A stretch of DNA of 64,000 nucleotides, taken from positions 143,725,640 through 143,789,639 of the forward strand of contig CM043955.1 of NCBI GenBank assembly GCA_014529385.2, given 5' to 3'. A model generated the notes under the pieces. It saw only the letters and a list, made by a program, of their open reading frames with translations. It searched no databases and was not told where the DNA came from. The translations under genes were made by a program, and so were the position numbers. Below are positions 38,795-52,272 of the stretch, in pieces. Each line of letters starts with the position of its first letter. Position 1 is the first letter of the stretch. This DNA is from Adiantum capillus-veneris. Taxonomy: Eukaryota; Streptophyta; Polypodiopsida; Polypodiales; Pteridaceae.

Positions 38795-40307
38795 TGCATA
38801 GCGGATAGAGTCAGAGCCAAGTGACCAATAGGTCATCACCAAATGTTGCTTCAATTTACATAATCGGGACAAAGAACTAGTTTTCCGCCAAGAAATGTAC
38901 ATATCCAGATGTAGTAGATGTTAAGAACGTCCATTAAGCCAAGCCAACCATCATACTCCCAACCACATACACCTATACACACATACATACTGCCATACAC
39001 ATACATAATAATTTATGCAAAGGTGAACTCCTACAGCGGCGGCTGTTTACAGAGCCATTTATTTCATCATACTGTGCCAAGCCCCAGCTTCTATGCAAGT
39101 TTTCCTTTCAATCAAAAAAACACTAACCATCGTTTTTTATGCACAAGTGATCCCAAGGCCATAAATAATACCTAGGCCTAGCAGATTTTTTCCATGTACA
39201 GTGTTTTCAATACAAGCAGACAAGAGCTTGGTTATGAGAAACCCATTCATAAGTTATATGCAGTAACGAGCTTAGCAGCAGAACAACCACTAACCACCAA
39301 AATATGCCATAGTTACTACATGCAGTCACTTCCATTGACCTGCCCAAGAGATGCCAACCCATCTTAATATGTAGAGCCCGACAGTCCCCGACAATAAACC
39401 ACAGAGGTGACCTAACCAGTCCACGATCAGGAGGAGTAGCAGAAAATTCCGTTTGCAAACAGTTTACAAGAATACCAGCCATAGTTTTTATTGCACAGTA
39501 TGTGTGCTTGCAACAAGCATAAGGTAGGACCACTTTCCCTAAATTAGAACCTTTTTAATCATGCATAAATAGTGCAGTAAACCAGCAAACCCAGCAGGGG
39601 TAAGAATGAACACCTGAGTCACCTACGTGGAGAGCTCCATTCTCCTTGGTAGTAAAGCAGACAAGAGGTGCTTTCACAGAATAACTCAACACACCCACAA
39701 TGGCTAAGTGAGGGGCAGAGATGCGCTCTCACCTATTTTTATAGCAGGAGGAGGCAGGTCTTGTCCGTATTCTCTGCCAAGGTAACGAGAGAGCTAGGTT
39801 GCACTCCACCATGAGTGTGTGATAGCATAGAGCTTCACGCCTAAGGCCATCAATGGAGATCGATACTCAGGGGGGAAGAAATCCGCCTTCACTTCGCCAT
39901 GAGAGTAGTCGGCATTGATCACGCTCGACTCTTCAGAAGTACAGAGCATCATAATATATTCAAGGGCTAGGCCCCCCGGTAGTAGTGGTCCATTTTTTAT
40001 AAAACAATTTCTTAAGTTTGACCTAGTATGGTCCAGGCAAAACAGCAACAACGGGGGGGGGGGTTGTTTTCTTTTTGGAAAATACAACTTATGAACAGTA
40101 TACCAGTGTGTGTGTGTGTGTGTGTGTGTACCCACCCTAACCCAGGCACCACACACAATGGGTCGGTAGTAGGCCCATTGTGACACAATGGGCCTACTAC
40201 CTTATGAGAGAGATGAGACTCTCTTTTTGAAACAATAGTCCAGGCCAGTTATGCCAAATGAGGGCTTGTATGATGGTGTTCCGGATCTGATTATGGTTAA
40301 ATCCGTT
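38795..40307 (-). other. 3' non-coding region of the Penelope-like element
   Basis: Between the RT stop and the pLTR. It contains a G run (40055-40064), a GT microsatellite (~40107-40130) and a 37-bp near-perfect palindrome (40165-40201). I found no GIY-YIG endonuclease motif here, so the canonical C-terminal endonuclease is missing, decayed, or encoded elsewhere. Confidence 0.55.
40165..40201. repeat. Perfect 18-bp inverted repeat with 1-nt spacer
   Basis: Arm GGTAGTAGGCCCATTGTG, spacer A, then its exact reverse complement. It would fold into a strong hairpin in either strand's transcript, about 100 nt past the RT stop on the element's sense strand. Confidence 0.9.
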
Positions 40308-42174
40308 CTAGCAGTATTTTTTAATTAGTATAGATATCTCTTCCCAGGCCAAAGAGGAGGTAGATGAAGAGTAGAAAATTAAGTAAAGAAGGCCAATACA
40401 AGAGCAAATAGAGGCTTTGTATGGCCTATTGCTATTTCTTTTAATGAATTCTATATGAGGAAGCTTAAGAAGATCCTTTCTCCATATAAATCTAAGGTCA
40501 TATCCACCTGTAGATGGGGAGTGAAGGGATATTGAAAGGTTGAGAAATTGGGTTGAATTGCAAAGGTTCTCAACAACAGTCGAATTATCTGGGAGGGAGG
40601 TAGGCTCGATTTTTAGGCAGTGGGGGTAGATTAGATCAATCTCTTTAGAGAACATTCTGTTGTTAACACTAAGCAGGTCATCCATATATATAAAAGTATG
40701 ATTGAATAATGGAAGTATTTTATGGTTAGTTTCCATGTTCTTAAGACACCATTTTTATTCGAAAAAACCTAGGTAAATGTTACACATAAGTGGTGAGCAA
40801 GAGAAGCCCACAGGGATGCCAAGGCATTGGTTAAAGCAGCAGCCGCACAATAACATTGCAGTTATTCAATAGCCAAAATATATAGGAGAAGAGCTTTGTT
40901 TCATTGAAGTGTAGAGGGTGTATGGAGTGAGACGCTTGAATCCATCTAGGTTTCTTGGATAGGGAGATAAAATGATGCTTTCTCTTTTTAGCAATGGAAA
41001 AGGCTAAATTAATAACCTTAGCTAAAACAGTCTTAAGGCCGAGATCTCCACTAAGTGGAATGTTTTCATAGCATTGTGTAATATCAGCTGCCGTGAAGAT
41101 GTGGAAGATATGTTGAGGAAGGTTAAGTGTGACTTTTGTAGCGTTTTTTGTAAACCAGAAGGGATTGTATTGGATATTTAGGAAGTCCTTGCAGATTCTT
41201 TACTTCTCTGCACAAATGAGTTCAAATTCTGTGAGAATAATATCAAGGCAAAGAGTAATATCTTTGGTGATATCTGTGAAGATACAGTTAGAGACATCAG
41301 ATATCCATCTGAATTTATGTTTGTGGAATTTATATGTAGAAAATAGTACAGGTAACCTGGTGTTACTAAGAGAATAACCAAGCTGTCCTAGATGTTTAGA
41401 GATCTTGTTAGAGATATCTTGCGGCGTATTGTTAGTATGACTGAATTCTTTACCTTATACTCGATCCCGAGCTGCTTTCCAAGCAAGGTATTTTCACATA
41501 ATCGTAGGACAGTTGGCACTTTTGTCAAGCCCGACCACAAGCCATTTATCTGAGATTAGTTGAAAATCAAGAATTAGTTGAGGTGTAAGCCAAGAGCTAT
41601 CAGAAGAGAGCCACTTCCTAGGAAGTAAAGAAATTTTATGAAGGAAGCCTTCCTTCACTAATTCCTTTAAGTCCGTTAGGACTGTCATCTCCAGTCGGAG
41701 AGCACTGACAAGGTCAGTGAGGCAGCTAAGTAAAGCTGATAGGGCAAGGTAAAGGTTTTTTGGATAGTTGGGTATGTGATTGAGCCCTTTGGCCAGTAAC
41801 TTACGTATTGTGACATTATCGATAATTCTAAGGTCCTGAGAACAAACATGGCTACCAAATCCTTCAAAATTCCTGCAGAATGAGGTAGATTGAATGCATG
41901 TATAGTAAGGAATTGTTTCTTGTCTAAGAAAGTCATTGTTTAAAACTAATCCTTTTATAGGATGATGGTATTTCCATCCTATGAGAATATTGTCAAGCAG
42001 TTTATGATTACCAAAAAATAAGTCAAAGCACTCACAAAAAAGATTTTTTGGTGAGATCCAATCGAGAAGGATATTGTGAAATAGACAGTGTATGTAGAGA
42101 GCACCACAATTCGAATCATCTTTGCTGAGAATTCTTCTTCCACATGGGTTTGTAGAGACCTGCAATATATTCAT
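40308..42174 (-). pseudogene. Penelope-like reverse transcriptase (decayed)
   Basis: In minus-strand order: a DLRI segment followed by IRKLLAKG (~41810); LDKSANCPTIM (~41500), corresponding to the (P)ADKAxN block of the family; an LP-LFSTYKFHK block (~41370), like LPxLYxLPKLHK; an ADITQCYENIP palm motif (~41080); GIPVGFSCSP (~40790-40820), like GIPMGTNCAP; and the catalytic YMDD at 40677-40688, followed by LLSVNN. This order and wording match a PLE RT family I know from animals and algae, which I believe is the Naiad/Chlamys type. Several frameshifts and stops (for example TAA just before 40736) make it inactive. The RT would prime on nicked target DNA. Confidence 0.72.
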
Positions 42175-42177
42175 GGG

Positions 42178-43785
42178 TTAGATTTCAGGGAAGTTTTTGA
42201 TTGCAGGGAATCTGCCTCTCCCTCTTGTAAAGCTACAAGATTTTCCTCGATTAGACGAGGAGATAGGTGTAAAAAATGAGGTGAAGGAGTTGGGAGTAGC
42301 CAAAGAGTTAGCTCTTTTTAGAGCAAGAGAATCATCATCTTCAATACAAGGTTTAAGCAGATTAGTGATGAACTTGACCCCTTTAAAGTTAGCATAAGTG
42401 GTGAGGTATAGACCGGGATCATCCACTTTAAGCTCTTTCAAAATAACATGCATAAGACCACGGAAGATATTAAAGGCAATTTATGCAATCACAATCTGCT
42501 TAGCCTGTCCACCAAGCCATGAGCAGATGAGGGATAGATGAAAGTTGACTGGTTTCTCTGGGAATAACAGATCCAAATGGTTGAGGATAAACCATATTGC
42601 ATGATCAAACCACATGATGCTTGATTCACAGGTAGCTTTGGGGTCAAGAAACCTGCAAGCACATTTCACATAGGGGCGGAAGATATTCGAGATGGACTCT
42701 GTGTAGAAATCTGGGTTACTTTTTGCAAATTCCGTACTTCCTTTAGTACGTATGTACAATCCAGCATTTGAGGGGCATTTGGAGTGGTCGATGAGGTGAA
42801 GGTTAAAGGGTGCTTTAATCAGTTCTCCCTTGTCCAAGAACCGCCCACCTTTAAGAACTGCCCACCTTTAAGAATCTTGAGTTTACAGTATTCTACTGTT
42901 GAGGCAAGGAGATTGGCCAAGTACACCCAGGTTTCACTAAGAATAGGGGCCAAGAAGGCTTTGTTAGGCAGAACCCACAGTTGATGGTCAACTCCGAGAG
43001 ATTCAATTTCTATTTGTCTTATTGGTAAGACAGGGAACACTTTAGAGATTTTTGGTACCATCTCAAGGAGGTTAACATCATTGAGGGAGTAGAGATTATT
43101 TTGGAATTCTTTTACTTCTTCTAGTGCCGCACTATCTCTACAGAAAATTCCACCGGTTGGAGGGATGGGGGGGTATTTGGGGTGCAGACAAATGAGGGGT
43201 TAAGCCCACAGAGTTTCCTAAGGAAGTTTGACAGCTTAGCTCCAGATGGGGAGAACTCGGCAAGCTCTTGCTGATATTGTGAAGCAAGGACAGGAAGTTG
43301 GGAAATATATTGGGTCAACAATTTGACACCTTCTAGGGAGTCTTTGTCCAATGTAGCCAAAAATTTTACCCAGTCATTAAATGACAACATATGCAAGACA
43401 GAAAGTTTTTTATCCGAGACAAGAGCTGAATCATAAATAAGTTGTGAAGCATCCAAACTACTAATACATTTGAGGACAAGAGAGGAGGCCACAGAGAGGG
43501 GCTCTGAGGTAAGTTCTAGTCCTTGAGATAAGGCAAGAGTCTACAAAAACACTGAGGTCAGTTTTACTTTTTCTTGCCATAGTATGTAATACATAATTTG
43601 GCTTTCCTAGCAAGGAAAGGTCTAGTTCTAGTAGCCAAGGCATTCTTTGGTGTTTGGTTTTTAATGTAAAGCTTAATCTGATCAAGAATCTTTGCATGAT
43701 TCTCAAAGTTGTGATTAGTGCTCATGCGAGCTGTCATTCTATAATGTAAGCAGTCCTGAAACAGAAGTGACATAAAGATTAGCAC
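42178..43785 (-). pseudogene. N-terminal region of the Penelope-like ORF (decayed)
   Basis: Frames 43785-43564, 43492-43121, 43061-42819, 42837-42481 and 42453-42178 follow each other on the minus strand upstream of the RT. They appear to be one ORF broken by frameshifts. I cannot assign a domain. A GIY-YIG endonuclease would be expected in this position if the element is of the permuted Naiad/Chlamys type, but I see no clear GIY or YIG motif. Confidence 0.5.
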
Positions 43786-44018
43786 GGTGTCTAGATTGTA
43801 AAGTATACTTGGTCCTGCAAACCTTCAACCGGCAAAGTCAGAAACTATGGTAGCCGTGAGCAGGGAACCAGAAAAAGAGTCTAAAAGGGGCCACCTAACA
43901 CCAGTCTACCAATGAAGGATTTACCGACTGTGGGTCCAATTTAGAGCTCCATTCCTACAATAATTTCCTAGGCGAGCATCCTGGTTTCCCCCAAAAAGAA
44001 GAAACCCTATGTATAGGA

Positions 44019-45012
44019 TGTGTGTGTAGCTGTTTAAATCTTAACTAATAAGACATAATTGAACTTTTACATTCAAAAGACAGCTGGCCAAGGAATGATG
44101 AACTGATATGTACAAAAATATCTCAGTATTAGAATTATTTAGGTACAATGATTGTAGGAAAGAGATCCTCTTTCAGTAAGACTAGAAGTAAAAGAACTTC
44201 CCCATTCCTCAATGAGTATTTCATTACAAAAAAGTTGCTTGCCAAAGAAAAGAAAGCCATCCAAGATAAGATAGAGTCCTTACCTACATCCATCCAAACA
44301 AGACAACAATTCTGTTAGCCTTGGATGTGTTTTACAGGTATCAATGGACTATATCACTTGTTATCCATGTCCATCTTAAAGGTTTTAATTACTTTAGACA
44401 AGCTAGTATTTTCATTTAGAACTGGTATGTTAGCAGTCTTTCTTATTACTTTACAGTCTATCTTCTAAATGGTGAAGCCCATCAAAAGTTAAATTATTTC
44501 AAGAGCCATAGCACAGTAGCTATGCTTAAGACAAAAAAGCAACCATATACTTACCTTCAAAATCAATAAACCCATGGTATCAAAAGGTATTTCTTTATAC
44601 AAAGAGATGTGAAATCCGGGTACTTTTTCTTAACCAAAGGTATCAAATGATGATGATGACTACCTCATTTTTTATAACCAATAAGACACCATTGTAACCT
44701 GTCAACAGAGTAGCAAGACTCCCTCTTTTTTTTGAAGTAGAACCTCATTTTTAAGAGCAATAGCTTGGAAGCTATACCCAAGCCGAAACAAAACTCGACC
44801 ATATACTTACCTTCATATCCAAAATTCATTAGCGTCTTTTAAGATCAGTAGTGTTCGGCTCTACATAGCCCATTTTTTTGACCGAAAAAAATTAAATGTT
44901 GTATACTTACCTACAAAAAAAAATCCAAGCTATCACGGACTGTAGTGTCCAGCCAAAAAAAACCAGTTAAAACAGTGACAAAACCAATCAATATGCTGGC
45001 TTTTTTAGGTCC
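44019..45012 (-). repeat. pLTR, upstream copy, truncated by gypsy A
   Basis: Matches 37801-38794. Similarity ends exactly where the gypsy A 3' LTR begins (TGTGGAATTGG at 45013), whereas the other copy continues GTCTTGCATAGCGG. The third splice-donor-like motif is altered here. Confidence 0.88.
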
Positions 45013-45699
45013 TGTGGAATTGGAGCTGATCTCTTGAGACGGCTAATTCCAGTGTTACAAGATTTCAGCTACTAGTGTGAGAAGATTTCAGACAGTAGAC
45101 TGGACAGAAATCAAAAACTAGACTGGAATTTGGATACTGGAATAAGAATCAGATTTATGTACTGGAAATAATGTTCAGATTCAAATTCAGAGTACTGGAC
45201 AAGAAGTAAGTGTAACTGGAATATCTGCCATGATTGGGATTACAGATAAAAGATTACAGTGAATATGATTTACAAAGAGAGTACAGCTGACAATAACTGC
45301 CAATGATTCTCAAGTACAAGTGTAGCCAAAGTGCTAACCCAAATAACAATTGCCAACCCGATTACAATGTAATGGGCCCTATTTAAACACTTCGGGTTTA
45401 CTGTAGTAATTACCATAGTAACTACTAAGCAATTCGTTGCCCATCTCCTAAGAGAACGTTCCCACATAGTGAAACTATCCAGCAGTCTACATCCTTCCCT
45501 TCTTTCTTGAATTTTGGCAAGATTCTAAAATTTTTGGAAAATTCCCCTGTTTGATTCTGATGTGAGATTGAAAAATCCACCGTCTGGTTCTGATGTTGGG
45601 AATTGGGCTTGACCACTAACAGAATGGCCATTCAAAGATTGTGAGAGGCAACTGAAAACGCCAAGGTAGAGCTCTCATCAAGCCAAGGTAGAGCTCTCA
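45013..45699 (-). repeat. Gypsy A 3' LTR
   Basis: The minus strand starts TGAGAGCTC and ends ATTCCACA. Its start is defined by the adjacent purine tract and its end by the join to the pLTR. The first ~40 bp include a 20-bp tandem duplication (GCCAAGGTAGAGCTCTCATC on the plus strand). The partner LTR is outside the window. Confidence 0.7.
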
Positions 45700-45715
45700 T
45701 CTCCACCCTCCCGCT
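45700..45715 (-). promoter_or_regulatory. Polypurine tract of gypsy A
   Basis: The minus strand reads AGCGGGAGGGTGGAGA directly before TGAGAGCTC. Confidence 0.7.
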
Positions 45716-45751
45716 GAGGAAGAAAAGTTGCCACTGAATTCTAAGATGGAA

Positions 45752-46801
45752 CTACCTAGTATCCTTCCATTTGACCGTCTTCCATTTGCCCTTTGACCTG
45801 GAGGGTGCCTGAGAATTCCCAGTACCAGCATTCTCCTTATGAATCAGTCGGTAAATGGCCACCTGCTCAAGTTGATCCCACCTTTCTGTGGTCATCTCTA
45901 CTTCATAAGGCGTGAAGGAATGATAGGTTTTGGTGTCAGGATCATAGAGTGTACACCTACCCTTGGTAATCCTGGTTCTAGCCAGCTTATGACAATGCGA
46001 AGCAGTATGGATCCATCCTTCTGGAAGAGGCTGATTAGTTTTGACTCGAGCTTCGAAAAGAATCTCAGCCATCTCCCTATACTGTGGTGCAAGGCGCGCC
46101 TTAGCTGCAATATCCTTTTCAGGAAATTTAGAAGATTCGACAGTAAGTTGCAGCAACTGATTAGTAATCTTGGTCAGGCCTCTCATCTGAATCTTCCATT
46201 GACCCATACACATCCGGATCCGATGCATCTCCTCTTTCAGTGCCTGAATATCATTGAGTTGGAGAGCATCATTGAACACCGTCTGCCAAGTCTTCCATTC
46301 CACAGTCGATCGCTCATACCAATCCTGAAGCTCATCAATAATCTTGAAGTATGTAAGGCGATCAACTGGTTCTAGATGTTGAGGATACAGTGCTGGAAAG
46401 AATCTTGGCAGCTCCGTCTCTCTTGCTGGAAAGGCATACAATAGAACTGGAGAATCAAGCACAAATTCTAAAAAATTGAGAACGGCCTGGTTCTCTTGCT
46501 GCATCATCTTTCTGGTGATTCTCACTAGATGGAACAATTTTCGGAGAGCAGTTGCTTGTGCTCCGACTGGCATTCTAGTCTGAGGTCCTTTGCTAGTGGT
46601 TGTCTGATCCTCAAGAATGGCTCTGACTCTCTGATCCAAAACTCCTCTGGCAGTTTGCATCTGCACCAAAACCTCCTTTAACTGTTCCCTAACATCTTTC
46701 ATACATCTGTAAGTTGGTTTGTTTCCCAGCGGAAGTTCTAATTCCAAGACAAGAGAGCGACAATCTGCAGTAGACTGTCTTTGCAAGTGTGGGTTGGTCA
46801 C
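45752..46801 (-). CDS. 3' ORF of gypsy A, C-terminal segment (unknown)
   Basis: An open frame of 349 codons ending at 45752, with a predicted mostly helical, Leu- and charge-rich sequence (for example VREQLKEVLVQMQTARG near its start and DWYERSTVEWKTWQ near residue 165). The last ~80 residues contain TASHCHKLARTRITKG and a basic tail. No known domain is recognised. It is in the same reading frame as the segment 48355-47048. The ~245 bp between them contains only two TAG stops and otherwise protein-like sequence, so the two were one ORF. It has no signal peptide or membrane span, so I do not call it an envelope protein. Confidence 0.6.
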   Translation of the reverse strand: MTNPHLQRQSTADCRSLVLELELPLGNKPTYRCMKDVREQLKEVLVQMQTARGVLDQRVRAILEDQTTTSKGPQTRMPVGAQATALRKLFHLVRITRKMMQQENQAVLNFLEFVLDSPVLLYAFPARETELPRFFPALYPQHLEPVDRLTYFKIIDELQDWYERSTVEWKTWQTVFNDALQLNDIQALKEEMHRIRMCMGQWKIQMRGLTKITNQLLQLTVESSKFPEKDIAAKARLAPQYREMAEILFEARVKTNQPLPEGWIHTASHCHKLARTRITKGRCTLYDPDTKTYHSFTPYEVEMTTERWDQLEQVAIYRLIHKENAGTGNSQAPSRSKGKWKTVKWKDTR

Positions 46802-47047
46802 TCTCTCTTCAGCAGTTAGTATCCATTCAGGAACTCTTTCCAGCAGCTAGACTGTGCTGGGATGCGCAGGCAAACGGCAAGCTGCTTGATTATGGAAAGC
46901 CGTTGATTTCCAATGCTCCACCATTTCCTTGGCTCCAACATACAGTCTCTGAAACTGTTCCAAATCAGACACGAGATCATCATCCTCCAGATATTGTCTG
47001 GTTATGGAGGCCTGTTGATGTCCCAATTGCCTGTTCAGGGTAATAAG

Positions 47048-48355
47048 CTACAAGGAATGCTGATGAGCAGCAGTTGATCCCTCATCGTGCACTTTTATTT
47101 TCCCTTTAGCCTCCCTACTGAGCTGGGACTGATCAGCTGGCTGATTCCCAATGTGATTGGGTTGCTGTTCTTCAGACTGTTGATTACCCGATTGGTGCCC
47201 TTCATTCTGGCCTTCCTGCTTGCCCTCATTCAGATCTGGCTGTGACTGGCCTCCTTCAGTTGGCCCTGTACCACCAGTACCAGATCCTAGAGGTGGAGAT
47301 GGCGGTGGGGAATCATCATCATCATTTGTATGCCCTTCTTCTTGGTCATCCTCCTCCTTATCAGCTCCGTCATCCTTGTCTTCATCTTCCTTGTCTTCTT
47401 CTGCTTCATCTGGAGAAGTCTGCTGCTCAATATAATCCAATATGGCTTGATTCATCAGAGCAGTATTATACTCAGTCACTTTGTCATGCACATCACTCTG
47501 CATACTTTCCATCAAAGACTTCAAATTTTCTAAATCAAAAACAGCATTGCCTACTAGATTTAGAATTTCAGCCAAGCTGTTATAAATGTATCTTTCAGTA
47601 AGAGAAGCCTTCAGAGCTGTTTGGCAACTCAACAAGGAGTTGAATTCCACCCGCTTTATTTTGAGCATTTTTTCAGCCCGTTCTGTAGCTCTCAGTGCTT
47701 CATTCCTTTTATTCTTGATGATCATTATCTCAGATTCAGCCTTAGCTAGCTTCTTATTTAATAGCTCATTAACCCTCTCTGAATGAGCTTCCAGTACCTT
47801 ATGTTGGATATTCTGCTCTTCCCGTGCTTTCTGGAGTTTCTGAATCTGATCTTCAGCCTCTTTCAAGTCAGCTTTAGCCTTTTTCACTTCATCTTTTGAC
47901 CCAGCAACCTCCACCAGTTGTCCCATACAACTGACAATAGGATTCCAAGAAGACTGTATGAGTACTGAACATTTGTCCTTAATTGTAGCTGGATCAGAAT
48001 CAGTAGGCTTATATATTGTTACTGGAGCCATGTAAGGTAAAGTTGCATGATCACCTTTTCGTAGCAGAAGATGCCCTTTCAGTGGATGGGACTGCATTTG
48101 CTGCATCTTGTCCTGTTTTACCAGGTGCAGAATTTGTTCAGTATTTGGAGTAGAAACTCCACCTAGCAAAGTTGAAGAAGCTAGGCCTTTGCCTTTGTCC
48201 ACTTGGCTCTTGCCTTTGTCCACCGACTGGTCTGCTACCTTCTCAGAAGTTGCTGTCTTGGCCTGATCTTTTCCAGAACCAGTAGCAATTGCACTTTGTC
48301 CTACTGACTGGCTAGGCACAGTCTTCTGAGCAGGTTGCTTCTCTATTTCGCTCAA
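47048..48355 (-). CDS. 3' ORF of gypsy A, middle segment: coiled coil and acidic tail
   Basis: An open frame of 435 codons. Residues ~1-70 are Gln/Ser/Lys-rich, and residues ~150-260 form a long heptad-like coiled coil (KAKADLKEAEDQIQKLQKAR and onward). An extremely acidic stretch follows (Glu/Asp runs near residues 320-350), then PPPSPPLGSG and a Gln/Glu/Gly-rich tail. Such a layout suggests an oligomerising structural protein rather than an enzyme, but function is unknown. The stop at 47048 is TAG after Leu, and the same frame continues beyond it. Confidence 0.6.
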   Translation of the reverse strand: MSEIEKQPAQKTVPSQSVGQSAIATGSGKDQAKTATSEKVADQSVDKGKSQVDKGKGLASSTLLGGVSTPNTEQILHLVKQDKMQQMQSHPLKGHLLLRKGDHATLPYMAPVTIYKPTDSDPATIKDKCSVLIQSSWNPIVSCMGQLVEVAGSKDEVKKAKADLKEAEDQIQKLQKAREEQNIQHKVLEAHSERVNELLNKKLAKAESEIMIIKNKRNEALRATERAEKMLKIKRVEFNSLLSCQTALKASLTERYIYNSLAEILNLVGNAVFDLENLKSLMESMQSDVHDKVTEYNTALMNQAILDYIEQQTSPDEAEEDKEDEDKDDGADKEEDDQEEGHTNDDDDSPPPSPPLGSGTGGTGPTEGGQSQPDLNEGKQEGQNEGHQSGNQQSEEQQPNHIGNQPADQSQLSREAKGKIKVHDEGSTAAHQHSL

Positions 48356-48365
48356 TATAGCTTTC

Positions 48366-49252
48366 TCAGTATTCAGTCTCGACTTGGCTTTCTATCTGCC
48401 TCAAAAATGCACTGCTCTTCGTCAGTGTAGTCTTTGGCTTCTTTGAATTGCCAGCCTGTTCTTCAGTGGCTTTCCTTTTCAGATCTGTTGAAGTACTCTG
48501 ACTGTCCGTTGCTTCTTCGTCTGAGGACAGCTCAATGTTCTTGGGTTCAGAAACCGGCTTCACACTCCAAAGCTTTTTTACCTACTCATGAGCATTTGCA
48601 GCAATGGCCCAATACAAAAATTGCCAAACATACCAAGCTTTGAAAACATTTTGGGATTTTAGCTTGGCAGTTTGTTGAAGCACATTGTGTGACAGGATTT
48701 GACAAAGGTTAATAGGAACCTTTGGATCCAATGTCTTGGCCAATAACATAGCAAAAAGTTTCTTAGATACATACGTTGGATTGTTCTTAAGACTTATTGC
48801 TTCAGCCACAAACCTGTAATCAGTGGAAGCTTCCAGTCTTGCTACTACTGGAACACCTTGACCACTTGCCTTGCGCTTACGTTTAGCCGCTTCATCCTCC
48901 TTCAGGGCTATACTTATCTGCTCTGGAGTTGCCAAAGATGGTTTGGGCTCATTGGGCATCCGGAATGCAAAAGCTATGGTCTCTGATGTAACCGACACCT
49001 TTCTACAATTCACCATGGCACTAAAGAATCAAGAACTTGCTTGATGATGTCTGCCTCAAAATCAATTCTTGTAGCTTGCAGCACAACTCTGAGATCCCAT
49101 AGTTGTAGCAAAGTCATTGCTTGGTCAGTGAATACATAACGTTGGATTTTATTGTACGGTATGATGGGAAGGCTTGCCTTTGCAGCAGCAACTATGGCTT
49201 GGGTTTCCTCAAGAGACTCCTGCATCTTGTCTGAGCGTTTCCTTCTACCCAT
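48366..49252 (-). pseudogene. 3' ORF of gypsy A, N-terminal segment
   Basis: Frame 49252-49010 (MGRRKRSDKMQESLEE...) passes by a frameshift at ~49012 into 49016-48582. After one TAG it continues in the same frame to 48366; a second frameshift leads into the 48355 frame. The stretch around FEADIIKQVLDSL and VNCRKVSVTSETIAFAF has the pattern of the plant transposon-protein domain often seen next to plant gypsy gag regions (a V-R/N-x-x-x-V-x-x-T/S-x-x-I run), but this likeness is from memory. A Lys/Arg-rich KRKRKAS-type patch near 48880 may be a nuclear signal. Confidence 0.5.
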
Positions 49253-49476
49253 ACACTATGAAGACGATGAAACAAGCGAAGGAGAAGAAGACTTACTTGA
49301 TGTGTCAAAGCCATACCCTGGTGTTGCTGGCAAGGCTAGCTGACAGTCAACTGTCTCAGAGGTCGAGGTATGTGGCTGTATCGAAGAAACCCCGGAGCTC
49401 GGCGATGGCGAATGATTAACAGGAGGCAAGCATCGTGCAGGGGATTTGTGAGGAAAAATGCCAATTCTCCTGAATG

Positions 49477-49889
49477 TTATACGTGTTCGCACCATAAAAG
49501 CTCCACCACTCCCGCTCCTAGACTTGTGTGCGTCGCTGCTGTCATGGCAGACATGCATTGGACAAGACTGTGACCCATCCTTAAAATGATTACTACTGGC
49601 GTGCCATCTGACCGTTGGGCACTTAAAAATTGAAAAGTGTGTTCCCACTGATACTGGACTGGTTTCCAGTCTGGCTCGATCATACTCGTACTGATTCTAA
49701 GATCAATCTGGTCTGATTTTACTGGTACTAGTTTTGAAATTGGAACTGGTTGCACCTGAAAAAGCCCAAAACTATCTGATTCTGGTATCTCTTGCTCAGC
49801 AGTTCCCAGTTCCTTAGTACCTTGTTCTTGCCCATTTTCTCTAGCCTCTGAATAATAAAGCTTGATCTTTGCACCATTATATACTCCTG
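49477..49889 (-). pseudogene. Gypsy A pol C-terminus, separated by gypsy B
   Basis: From LPGVYNGAKIKLYY at 49889 the pol frame runs open to a stop at 49477. This is the usual end of gypsy pol (after the GPF module, the LPGxxNGxxLKxYY motif), followed by ~120 residues of unknown tail. Its other half is 61144-63992. Confidence 0.8.
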
Positions 49890-49893
49890 GCAA
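49890..49893. repeat. Target site duplication GCAA of gypsy B (left)
   Basis: Identical to 61140-61143. Confidence 0.8.
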
Positions 49894-52196
<2,303 letters not shown>

Positions 52197-52198
52197 TT

Positions 52199-52216
52199 TG
52201 GTGCCCCCACGGAGGA
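52199..52216 (+). promoter_or_regulatory. Primer binding site candidate
   Basis: TGGTGCCCCCACGGAGGA begins two bases after the LTR. The TGG start and position fit a tRNA primer site. I cannot name the tRNA with confidence. Confidence 0.6.
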
Positions 52217-52272
52217 GGGATTTTCTAAGACCCTTCAGTTTACAATGTTGAAAGTGACGCCCACTATCAATC

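Noticed and set aside
39794-40186. 130-codon minus-strand frame downstream of the Penelope-like RT as an endonuclease
   Set aside because: It crosses a GT microsatellite and a G run, and has no GIY or YIG motif or other recognisable domain.
45752-49252. Calling the gypsy A 3' ORF an envelope gene
   Set aside because: It sits in the env position, but I see no signal peptide, no transmembrane span and no fusion-type motif. A coiled coil alone is not enough.
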